Of a DNA stretch of 64,000 nt, positions 22,675-32,116 are shown one piece after another. The first letter of the stretch is position 1. Every line of letters begins with the position of its first letter. The DNA lies in contig NC_045139.1 in the NCBI RefSeq assembly GCF_008831285.2, positions 24,160,412-24,224,411 of the forward strand, read 5' to 3'. Origin of the DNA: Nymphaea colorata (taxonomy: Eukaryota > Streptophyta > Magnoliopsida > Nymphaeales > Nymphaeaceae). Under the pieces are notes generated by a model. It saw only the letters and a list, made by a program, of their open reading frames with translations, made no database searches and had not been told where the DNA came from. The translations under genes were made by a program, and so were the position numbers.

Positions 22675-23288
22675 GAAATCACCGCCTCTGCATCATCGAT
22701 CACAGTGGAGAAGAATGTCGCCCTCGAAACACAGGGCGATGCTTCCGGTACACGTGGTGAGAAGGCGGAGTGGCTGCATTTCGTCGGTGTGGGCGGCAAC
22801 GGCCTGTCAGGCATCGCGATGGTCGCTCTGCGGCAGGCAAGCGACTCGTTCTCTTTCTCTATGCGATGAGTGTTTCTATGTTGCTTAAACGCGAACCCAG
22901 AGGGAATATTTATACGGACTCTTGTTCTTAGGTTCTTCATAACTTCATCTCCGGTTGCCTTTTTTGTTTGAAGAAATCAAAACAAGAATGAATCAGTTTC
23001 ACTTTTTCTAGGGTCCTTACGTGTGTTTCTCTCTTTTCTACATTGATTTGGGTTGCTATGTTGATAGCAGAAAACTTTTTAAAAGGGAAAGTTGAATGGT
23101 AATTGCAGGGGTTCAAGGTCTTCTGCTTGGATTGAAGAAAGCAGGGGAAACATTGCACCGGGGCCACTCATCGTCAAATTTGGTGACTACGATGGATTGG
23201 TTGCACCTGCTGTAGTCATCAAGTCTAATGCGTTTCCTGCTAACGACAAGAGATTGTGCAGGCAAAGGCAACTGGCATACCTGTGTTA
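22675..23288 (+). pseudogene. plant MurC-like (Mur ligase family) gene fragment, decayed
   Basis: MurC-type ligases join an amino acid to UDP-N-acetylmuramate in bacteria; plants carry a plastid-type homologue. Exon 1 has a transit-peptide-like Ser/Ala-rich lead and then WLHFVGVGGNGLSGIAMVAL (about 22771-22830), the N-terminal nucleotide-binding glycine motif of MurC. It ends CAG at 22834-22836, followed by GCAAGC, a GC-type donor. The AG acceptor at 23107-23108 opens exon 2 with GFKVFCLD, matching the GFEVSGSD block that normally follows. Exon 2 then breaks: LKKAGETLHRGHSS, APAVVIKSNAFPAND and IVQAKATGIPV lie in three frames. The ATP-binding and ligase domains are absent. This is a dead 5' fragment; the assignment rests on three consecutive blocks in the right order. 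Confidence 0.65.
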
Positions 23289-23432
23289 GTGTAACCTAAT
23301 GTTTCCTTTTTTCCTGTTTGATCTTCTTCTCTTGCTGACTTTTGCTGTGAAGTGTAGTAATTCCTGATATTGCTACTTCGTACTAAATTCAAGTATTGTT
23401 TCTAGAATGACATGCATTTGATTTCTTGACAA

Positions 23433-23668
23433 CAATGCAGCTTGTTGACATTTCTGTTAGAATTATGAGATTATCTGAAATTTATGCCATTGATGTCCAT
23501 TATACTTGTATTCTTGATGGAGAAGAAATTTTGTATCGGGTTCATGTTTACAATGCAGTTTGTTGACATTTTTGTTAGAATTATGAGATTATCTGAAATT
23601 TATGCCATCGATGTCCATTATACTTGTATTCTTGATGGAGAAGAAATTTTGTATGGGGTTCATGTTTC
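23433..23668 (+). repeat. two tandem copies of a 118-bp unit
   Basis: caatgcag at 23433 and 23551 opens two near-identical units containing gagattatctgaaatttatgcc and gaagaaattttgtat. Only a few substitutions separate them. Confidence 0.9.
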
Positions 23669-23940
23669 GCTATATTAGTATCCTTAATGGAGAAAGAATT
23701 GTTAGATGGAATGCGGATTGATGCTTCCAGTTCTTACTGGTGATGATGGGATTCAATGGACCCCTAGTGGTAGTAATGATTCTGAATCTATGATTATAAT
23801 ACATGTTGAATGTGGAAACAATTTGGAGAATGTTTTGAATCTTTTGTTATCAGGGTGATTAAGTCGCATTCAGCTTCGTCCTTTAGGCCCCGTTTGATAG
23901 GCGGGGTAAATGGGGCCCCGCGGTTGAAATGTGTACGGGC

Positions 23941-24082
23941 GGGTGAAATTTCACCCACCCGACGAAACAACCATCAAACACAAAAAAAAATTTCTCATTT
24001 TCTTTAAAAGAGAGCGGTTGAAATTTCAACCGCTCAAAAGTTCGAGCTCGGACTTTCGAGCGGTTGAAATTTCAACCGCTCG
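23941..24082. promoter_or_regulatory. perfect palindromes beside the left PIF/Harbinger terminus
   Basis: gggtgaaatttcaccc (23941-23956) is a 16-bp perfect palindrome. A 24-bp perfect palindrome with core ggttgaaatttcaacc occurs twice, at 24012-24035 and 24058-24081, the second extended to 26 bp. All share tgaaatttca. Subterminal repeats are where Myb-like protein and transposase of this superfamily bind, so these are candidate binding sites (inference). Confidence 0.7.
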
Positions 24083-24421
24083 AGTTTTTGTTTCGGGCAC
24101 TCAAGCAACCCGACTTCCCTCTGCTGCTCCTCGTCCCTCCTGCTTCTCACCGTGGCATAAGCGTTCACTCCCACCGTCGCTGCTGTGCATTATCCTCTCC
24201 GTTGCGCCGCCGCATCTCCGCCATCGCCTCTCTGCTCCTCCGTCGGTATGCTTTCTCCCTTTCTCTATCTGATGCCTTCCCTTTCTCTTATGCCCTAAGA
24301 TGATGTTTTGTATGGCAGGGAAGACATACGCATAGATTTGGGCGTTTTCTTGTTTGCTTGTCCCCCTCTGCTGTCTCTCTATCTCTCTCGCTTCTCCTTC
24401 TTGGAGATTTGGGCGTTTTCC

Positions 24422-25602
24422 TTAATGCTATTTACCCAAAAGGACTTGGGCATTTTTGACGTATTGGTATGTTTTACACTTGTTGGTTGGGAGTTTCCTC
24501 GTTTCTGCAACAACCCTTTCATTATTTTTGACGTATTGTTTCTTATTGAGTGCATTATTCATTTTTATGCAAGCGAACCATTTTTTTTCCCTTTCTTCCT
24601 GTCTACTGGGAAATGCTACAACGGTGGACAACTGGGAGAACTGCTAAGCACTCACTCTCTGTGTCTCGAGGTGAAATCATGTTTGTTGGATGCATCTGCT
24701 GGCTTGTCTAGTTGATTTATGAAGTACTGTCATTGCAAATTGTAAACCTGCATTAGCTTCCCCTGTTCTTGAATGGAATGGATTATCTAGAAGCCAGCTT
24801 GTAAGCCATCGTCATACTTTATGTCTTTATCCCTATCCTTAATCTGAAGCTATTAAACACCCTCCAGTTTTCCATTCCTTAGCATTGGAGGAAGAATAGA
24901 TCAGGTTGTTCCATCTCCATTCTGCAATAGCTATCTCCATTCACAATCTCAATCCACTGACAATGTGAGCTGATGAACGTAATATGGCTAAGAGAACAAC
25001 TTGGATGCTTCCATTGGATATTCCATCTGAATGTGAATTTGATCTGTCAGATTCGTCGACAAAACCCACTTTTTTGTTAGTAATCAAAGGTCGAATTTGG
25101 TACACGATTTTGTTACTGAATCGACAGATTGCGCCGGATTTGGTTTTGTTTTGTATTTCATGGTTCTGAATGCAAATCTGTGTATTACCAAGCAACAGAC
25201 GGGAGGAACACGTTGACAGAGAAAGAAAAAGGAAAAGTTAGAGAAAACCATTGTGAGAGAAAGAGAAAGGAAAACCAGGACTGCAACTGCTTTATTTATC
25301 AAAGAATGTAACTTTGGGAAAATGAAAAGGAAGGAAGGGGAAAAGTGTTCTATTTAATGCTATTTACCCAAAAGGACTTGGGCATTTTTGACGTATTGGT
25401 ATGTTTTACACTTGTTGGTTGGGAGTTTCCTCGTTTCTGCAACAACCCTAGCTGGTGGCAACTAGTTTAGTATTTAGTCTTTCATACTTAATGGAATTAT
25501 TCATTTTTATGCAAGCGAACCATTTTTTTCTCCCTTTCTTCCTGTCTACTGGGAAATGCCACAACGGTGGACAACTGGGAGAACTGCTAAGCACTCACTC
25601 TC
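24422..25602 (+). repeat. direct duplication inside the PIF/Harbinger element, offset about 930-940 bp
   Basis: ttaatgctatttacccaaaa at 24422 recurs at 25354 and the match continues through ttgggagtttcctcgtttctgcaacaaccc (to about 24512 and 25448). After a divergent gap, a second block with gcaagcgaacca and ggtggacaactgggagaac matches at 24555-24660 and 25498-25602. It lies in the leader region upstream of the Myb-like gene. Confidence 0.88.
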
Positions 25603-26439
25603 TTAGCCCTTTCTTCCTGTCTTCAGGTTGTTTCATCTTGTCAGAATAAATATGATTTACGTAAAGGATTTTCCCTGCAACACACACATTGCTTTACTGA
25701 AAAGTGGTTTTACAGTTCGCTCCTTTGATTCCATTTGATTTTTGCCTGTATTTTGAAGGTTCTAAACTGATATTGCTAAGGTTAAATTGTTTGATTGGAA
25801 AACGTCTTAGTTCATAATGCCGGGCCGCTTCTAATGAGAAATTTCCTGCTGCCGTGTGGATGCTATTTTTCTTTTCTTTGTGGAAGTTATTCAATAGTTT
25901 GCATGTGTGCTTTCTTTTGCTGCTGGAATATTTCTACAAGAACCTAGTGATTGCATATTGACTGTCTTGAGGCTTAACTACTATCAACTGAATGATGCAG
26001 TTTGTGATTAAATAATGCTGCATAATTCTAAATAAAGGTTTCCTAGTCAATAAGGGTTGTAGTCAACGGTGATACTTGGTTACAAGAGTGAGTGTTCATG
26101 TTTGAGTAACCTCAAAACAACCTCAGGAGATTAATAGATAAGTTAGATTGCTAGTACATTGGCATGACAGTCAGTTATTGATTATTACCACTTAACCTGT
26201 TAACTTACACACTCACTCTCCATTAGTCACTCTCTAACATTGCAGCGAGAGTGAGGACTTCAATTCTAGAAGAATATTTGAGATCTGTTCATTAAACAAC
26301 ATTCCTTAATATCCCTACTAATATTTTTTTACCTTTTGTTCATGTTGTTGTTCATGCTAGATTTTAACTGTTGTTCATGCTGTTGTTCATGCTAGATTTA
26401 TAAAACTGTTAGTGAAGAATTATTATACAAAACGTTACC

Positions 26440-27423
26440 ATGGAAGATAGTGGTCATTCAAGAGAAAATTTGACGTGGACTGAACCACAAATGGACCACT
26501 TAGTCCAGCTTCTTGTGGAGCAGTCACGCATACCTGGCATGAAATCCGGCGTAGGTTTGAAGCCCAAACCATACACAGCTGTTGAAAAAGGAATGATGGA
26601 TAGATTCGGTCCAGAATTCACGAAAGACAAAATAAAAAACAAATTGAAGTATTCCAAACCCAACTTGACAGTGATGAAAGAACTGTTGAACACAAGTGGG
26701 TTTGGCTACGACCCAATTAACAAATGCATTGAGGTCGACCCCCAAGTATGGAACGACTATGTTCAGGTAAATTATAAAATTAATTCTGTTAGGTTTTGTC
26801 TCACATGTATTTGCTTGTGCAATATTTGAACACATGAATTTTTTCAGAAATATCCAAATAGGAAAAAGTACAGAGGGCCAAAAGTATGGAGATACTATGA
26901 TGAGTTCGCCGAGGTATATGGCGAATCTCATGCAACTGGGCAAAACGCAGTAACATTAAACAACGTGCTAGAAGCTGAGACTGAATCACTCCCATCTACA
27001 CCTGCTTTCCAGAATTCACCTTCGTACATGCAGTTTGACAGTGAACAGTCATTTACATAGACGCCAAATGATGGTACACCCCTACAATCGCCACTACCTA
27101 CAACTCCTACAACTGAGAATCCGACAACCAATACAAGTTCACGTAGGTCAAAACGGAATAGGTCAACCAATGATGACATGTATTACAATTTGTTGAATGG
27201 TATAGTTAAAAATGTGGACGCCCTAACACATACTTCTAGAGGGTTTCAATATGCCAAATGTTGTGAAATTTTACAAAAGATGGTGGACACAGGGCTACTA
27301 GATAGTCATACAAGACTGCTGAGTCTGGACCTGTTAGGAGAGGGAACGAATTCCATGATCTTTCTCAACGTTCCACCTGAAGACCGGCTAACATGGTTGT
27401 CGCGTAGACTTGGTACTTTATAG
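26440..27423 (+). pseudogene. PIF/Harbinger ORF1: Myb/SANT-like DNA-binding protein, one nonsense codon
   Basis: This is the accessory protein that Harbinger transposases need for nuclear entry and end binding. Exon 1 is 26440-26766 (109 codons), an 81-bp GT-AG intron follows (26767-26847), and exon 2 runs 26848-27423, giving 300 residues. The first half is a Myb/SANT-like domain (PF12776 type): NLTWTEPQMDHLVQLLVEQ, then LLNTSGFGYD and WNDYVQ joined by the splice to KYPNRKKYR. A Ser/Thr-rich linker and a basic patch (SSRRSKRNR-like) precede a helical C-terminus. TAG at 27058-27060 interrupts exon 2; the frame is open on both sides. Total coding length divides by three, which supports the model. 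Confidence 0.88.
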
Positions 27424-27670
27424 GTAAGATTCCATATTTGTTAGTAGAATTATTTGTATGATTCATTTGGCACAATAACAATTGTTGTATGTTTTTCTTA
27501 TAATTCCATGATCTTCCATGTAGTGTGAAATTGTTGTTATTGAAGCAATCTGTTTATGTTCTTCATCATCATATTGTCCTGCAATCCTTTCTTTTTTGTT
27601 GTGCTGAAACACATGTTGGAAATTATGTTATTCAATAAACATCCTTACATGTACATGCAGTTTAGTCAAA

Positions 27671-29099
27671 ATGATTGATGTTGACATGTTCGAAGATGAC
27701 GATGAACGAGTGCTTTTCATCATTCGAATGGTTTTTGTGTTTGTCTTCTTTTGGTTAAAAGACCAACCATCATCTAGGAGGATTGTTCATCCATTTCGAG
27801 ATGCTGGTACATCTTTTGTCCAACTTATGCTTCACGGTCATCCTAGAAATTGTTTGGACTTACTCCGTATGTAAGGGCATACATATATGAGACTGTGTAA
27901 CATTCTAAGGGATAGAAATTTGTTAGAGGATGCTCGTGACATTACCGTAGAAGAACAAGTAGCTATATTGCTTTTGACAATTGGACATAATGAACGGAAT
28001 CGTGCTGTTCAAAATACGTTTCAACATTCCGGACAAACAATAAGTAAATATGTCAGCCTAGTGCTACGAGCGATATGTATACTGGGTAAGGATTACGTTT
28101 GGCGGCCCAATGATGAGATGATGCCAGCACATATTCGACATTCTAAACGATTCTTTCCATATTTTGAGGTAATTTCATTATTTCATCATCTTGAACTCAA
28201 CATGACACATACAACAAGACAAACTACAACATGACTAACTAGTTGCCTTGTCATATAGAATTGTTTAGGAGCAATCGATGGCACACATATACCTGCATGG
28301 GTCCCAGCTTCAGATCAAGCAAGGTTTCGCAATAGAAAAGGTTTCGTTTCTCAAAACGTCATGGTTGTAGTCGGATTAGATACTAGATTCCACTACGTTT
28401 TGGCTGGATGGGAAGGAAGTGCAACAGACTCAAGAGTATTGTACAATGCACTAGATCATGAAACAGACCCATTTGTTGTCCCAGAAGGTACGTAGTTCCA
28501 CCAACCAATTCACTCTTTTAAGAAGCAAGTATCAATGTAGAAATAAATTTTGTTCAATTGTAGGAAAATTTTATCTGGCTGATGGGGGGTATCCAAACAT
28601 TGTCGGCTTGCTTACACCTTATCGAGGACATCGTTATCATATGTCTGAGTTTAACACTCGGGGAGCACGCTCACCTAGAACAGAAGAAGAATTATTCAAC
28701 CATAGGCATTCATCACTCTGAAATATAGTAGAAAGAACTTTTGGCATGTTGAAAGGTCGTTTTCCAATATTGAAAATGCAAGTTCAGTATCCATTCCAAA
28801 AACAAGCTCAAATCGTTCTTGCTACATGTGTATTGCACAACTTCGTAATTGAACACAATCCAAATGCCGAGCAATTTGATGATGAAGATGCACCTTCGAC
28901 TGATAACTTCGTCTTAAGCGAACCTGAAATTGCAAGCCAAACACATCAGCGAGGAAGCAACAATGCTTTGAGAGCAGCTATATCATCTCAAATGTTTACA
29001 GATTATCAATTGAATAGTAAGTTTGTTTATAAATGTTGACAACTTCTTCAGTTTGATTGTTTGACATTTGTTTTCTTTTCAACAGGACAACGAAGATGA
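27671..29099 (+). pseudogene. PIF/Harbinger DDE transposase (DDE_Tnp_4 type), two nonsense codons
   Basis: This gene would encode the HARBI1-type enzyme that cuts and joins the element. Four exons fit: 27671-28168, 28259-28487, 28564-29016 and 29086-29099, all with GT-AG introns of 69-90 bp and 1194 coding bases in total (397 residues plus stop). The N-terminal helix-turn-helix-like region is in exon 1. The catalytic triad is present: Asp in GAIDGTH (28277-28279), Asp in LADGGYP (28581-28583) and Glu in IVERTFG (28731-28733). Two stops break it: TAA 27872-27874 and TGA 28719-28721, the latter just before the Glu block where relatives usually have Arg. The last exon is very short and predicted from a good acceptor only; without it the protein would end at 29039. 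Confidence 0.9.
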
Positions 29100-29422
29100 T
29101 GCCCCGCCGAAAGTACTATGTGGTTTTCGAAGGGCGTGAGCGAGGCATATATGACAGCTGGGAGCGGTGCCAACCATTAGTCTATCGGTACAAGGGTGCC
29201 ATCTTCAGATCGTTTGATTCCTTAGAAGTAGCAGAAAATCACATGCATGAGTATCTCCAGAACAAGTATGGTGTGCAAGTACGCAGGTCTCCACTCACTG
29301 AAGATGTCATTGCAAAGCATGATATAGAAGACATGAAGTTTGAAGAACGGAAGTGCAGCCACAAATGTTGGATTACTTGTTTTGTGATTACATGTTTTCT
29401 TTGTTGGATATGTACTCATTAA
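29096..29422 (+). CDS. RNase H1 N-terminal / viroplasmin-like domain protein carried by the transposon
   Basis: An intact 108-residue frame starts at tandem ATGs (29096 and 29099). Residues about 5-50 form an RNase H1 N-terminal hybrid-binding domain (PF01693 type): KYYVVFEGRERGIYDSW, then YKGAIFRSFDSLEVAENHM. This domain binds RNA-DNA hybrids or double-stranded RNA and occurs in eukaryotic RNase H1 and in plant pararetrovirus inclusion-body protein. No RNase H catalytic domain follows. The tail is Cys-rich and hydrophobic (CWITCFVITCFLCWICTH), possibly membrane-inserting. The ATG overlaps the predicted transposase stop (29097-29099), and an AG acceptor lies at 29084-29085, so it may be expressed from the same spliced transcript. 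It lies well inside the transposon termini. Unlike its two neighbours it has no stop codon. Its function in the element is unknown. Confidence 0.72.
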   Translation: MMPRRKYYVVFEGRERGIYDSWERCQPLVYRYKGAIFRSFDSLEVAENHMHEYLQNKYGVQVRRSPLTEDVIAKHDIEDMKFEERKCSHKCWITCFVITCFLCWICTH

Positions 29423-30009
29423 ACTTTTTTTTTTCTTCTTAGTAGAAAATACACTCTTTTGTGGATTCGTACTCATGTAACTTTTGTGGAGATGTACTTT
29501 AATGGATAAAACTTCGTTATGCTTTTAAAGTTCATTTCGTCAACAATTTTTGTTTAATGCTTTTGGGAATAAATATATAACTTTTGCTGTTGTAGATGCT
29601 CTCAAGAAGGTGCTTTCTGTTGTAATGTGTTGCTAGATATTTCTTTTTGCTTTTTGTTACATATATCATGTGAATGGTCGTCTCTTAATGAACTGGTTGT
29701 ATGGTGATTTGTTTTGGGATGATTCATGAAGAAATATATGGGTTCTGCAGTCCATTTTTTGTTTATTGGTTTTGGCTTGGTGGTGGTTCCATGAGGTGAT
29801 GATCTTTCTCGTTTGGTGGTGTGTTTGGGTAATCTGTACATATAAGAACCAGTGATAAGTGATGATCTTTCTCGTTAGATGTTTTGGCTTCTTGACACAA
29901 GCTTTTCTGGCATTCATTTGAGTGGTGATCTTTTGTTGTTTTGGAAGATCACATTCCTACTCCTTCCAACGTCAGATTGGAGAGGAGAAAAAAAAACAAC
30001 ATTTTCCAG

Positions 30010-30125
30010 GTTAAATTTTTCCTGTGCATCAAACAGGGTTAAATTTACCACGTTAAATTCTTCATGTTCATCAAACAGGGTTAAATTTACCACGTTAAAT
30101 TTCACTCGACAATCAAACAGGCCTC
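30010..30125. repeat. stacked terminus-like repeats near the right PIF/Harbinger end
   Basis: The phrase catcaaacaggg followed by ttaaatttaccacgttaaat occurs twice (from about 30027 and 30069), and a third aatcaaacagg follows at 30111. Each resembles the element's own right end (catcaaacggg). They lie 100-200 bp inside the true terminus. Confidence 0.7.
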
Positions 30126-30501
30126 GTTTTGGAAGAGGGTGAAATTTCATCCACTAAATTTTTCTAGAAAAATTTACCATGGTAAAATTACCGCGTTAAA
30201 TTTCACCCGCCCATCAAACGGGCCCTTAAGGACTTTGCTTTTTTGTTATTATTTTTTAAAGATTGTTACCGACTTTGGGGGATGATTTCAGGTTATATTA
30301 ATATTCTTCATGAACCACATAGTTGCATTACTGCATAGCATGCTTGTATACTGGTGCCTCAATTGTTGGTTTTCTAGCTTCTGTTCTTCTCAGTCAACTG
30401 AAGCTCCATCTACTGCATTGAATTAGTGTCAGGATTATATGATGGTCCTACATGGAGCTTGTGAATAGTATTACAAGGATATAATGTTAAAACTTTCATA
30501 A

Positions 30502-31860
30502 GGCTGCGTTTGATTGCAAGGAAGAATTTAATGTGGTAAATTTACCATGGTAAATTTTTCTGAAAAAAAATACAGGATGAAATTTAACCCTCTTCCGATT
30601 TAAAGCCCTGTTTGATTGCATGGAAGTTTTTTGCAGGGTAAAATTATCTGTGTTTGATGCACATGGTAGTTTTTGCATGAGAAGCTTTTTTCTTGACCGT
30701 TAGAAATTATTGTTTTATTGGTTCTCCTCCAATTTCACGTGAGTAGAAATTGAAACTTTGAGATTTCCATCTTTTTCTCAAGAAAGGCCTTGCACAACAT
30801 AGAAACACTACACGCACGCAAATGAAGAAAAAATATAATTACAAAATAGAAAAATAACACATGAACGCACCAGAGCAAAGAAGACCTTTTCATACGAGTT
30901 TTCATACAACATCTAGTTAAAGTATTAACAAAGCATGAAACAACAGAAATAATAGGAGCAAGATGAAGTTGATCTTGCAAAAAGTAAAGGCATTCATGAT
31001 ATCAGCAAGTCCCATGAATCAAACTGAAAAAAACAGCAATTCACAATGTATTCCAGTCATTCACTGGGTTCCTCACAAAAGCATAGTAGGCACCCACCAA
31101 ACAGAGCATCAATGGAAGTGAAAAAAGGGGAATCGTGAGAGATGAGAGGAACGAGAGAGGGGAAGAGGCTCTGAGAGAGGCAGCGAGAGAGGAAAGGCTC
31201 TGAGAGAGGAGACGAACCAGAGAGGGGAAGAGGCGATAGAGGGGAAAGAGGCAACGAGAGCAATGGAAGTGAAAAAAGGGGAATCGTGAGAGAGGAGAGG
31301 AACGAGAGAGGGGAAGAGGCAGCGAGAGAGGAGAGGAACGAGAGAGGGGAAGAGGTGACAGAGGGGAAAGAGGCAGCGAGAGCAATGGAAGTGAAAAAAG
31401 GGGAATCGTGAGAGAGGAGAGGAACGAGAGAGGGGAAGAGGCGATGAGAGCAAGGGAAGTGAAAAAAGGGGAATCGTGAGAGAGGAGATGAACGAGAGAG
31501 GGGAAGAGGCGACAGAGGGGAAAGAGGCAGCGAGAGAGGAGAGGCTCTGAGAGAGGAGAGGAACGAGAGAAGGGAAGAGGCGACGGAGGGGAAAGAGGCA
31601 GCAAGAGAGGAGACGACTGAGAGAGGAGAAAAACGAGAGAGGGGAAGAGGCGACAGAGGGGAAAGAGCGGATGAAATTTACCCTCGTAAAAAGTTGGACG
31701 TCTCCGACTTTTTTGCGGATGAAATTTACCGCTGTCGTACCACTTTTGCGGGGTAAATTTCTCCGCGTTTGATGCACTCAACACCAAACAAGAAAAATTT
31801 AATGCGGCCGTACGAATTTCAACCGCTCCACCGGTTATCCCCTTGTAATCAAACGCAGCC
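30502..31860. mobile_element. non-autonomous PIF/Harbinger-like element with TAA target duplication
   Basis: The ends ggctgcgtttgattgcaagg (30502) and ccttgtaatcaaacgcagcc (31841-31860) are inverted, flanked by TAA at 30499-30501 and 31861-31863. Subterminal words gaaatttaccatgg and aatttcaaccgctcc echo those of the 6.3 kb element next to it. There is no transposase. A further terminus-like gccctgtttgattgcatgg at about 30607 suggests a nested or reshaped end. The middle is the GA-rich minisatellite at 31120-31670. Confidence 0.88.
31120..31670 (+). repeat. GA-rich minisatellite inside the non-autonomous element
   Basis: Units of the kind gagagaggggaagaggcgac, gaaaaaaggggaatcgtgag and ggaaagaggcagcgagag alternate over about 550 bp in variable order. 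Because units keep multiples of three or near it, long low-complexity frames arise on the minus strand; they are not taken as genes. Confidence 0.85.
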
Positions 31861-31863
31861 TAA

Positions 31864-32116
31864 AGCAATTTTTTGCAGCAGCTAGATAACACCATATCAG
31901 AAGTTCTTGAAACTTAGGCTGCAATTATGTTCTTTAGATGCTTCCGGTGCTTGTGAAATCGTTTTCTAGCATAATTGCTAGATGGGTTGTGAATGCGTGT
32001 GTGTTTAAGTCATACTATTCTGTCACTTGGTTCACTTCAAGAGAGATTGCTGTGTTTTTAGTTGTTTTGTAAGATACTCACTCTTCAAGATACTGGCTTG
32101 TTCTGTTTTGAAGGCC
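31864..32116. other. intergenic, nothing recognised
   Basis: No supported feature between the transposon and the duplicated segment. Confidence 0.4.

Larger units (their letters stand above)
23886..30225 (+). mobile_element. near-complete PIF/Harbinger DNA transposon (6.3 kb) with TTA target duplication
   Basis: The left end ggccccgtttgataggcggg (23886) and the right end, cccgcccatcaaacgggccc (30206-30225), are inverted repeats flanked by TTA at 23883-23885 and 30226-30228. A 3-bp TTA/TAA duplication is the PIF/Harbinger hallmark. Inside are a pyrimidine-rich leader with a candidate splice donor (about 24246), a Myb/SANT-like gene, a DDE transposase gene and an additional hybrid-binding-domain gene, all on the plus strand. 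Three in-frame stops, one in the Myb-like gene and two in the transposase gene, make it non-autonomous as read, but introns and termini are intact, so it is young compared with the other elements here. Confidence 0.93.

Noticed and set aside
24246-26439. Separate host gene in the leader of the PIF/Harbinger element
   Set aside because: Frames are short and the region lies inside the transposon upstream of its Myb-like gene; it is better read as leader and introns with a duplication.
31041-31787. Long minus-strand frame (248 codons), Ser/Leu/Pro-rich
   Set aside because: It is encoded by the GA-rich minisatellite inside a non-autonomous transposon; three overlapping frames are equally open.
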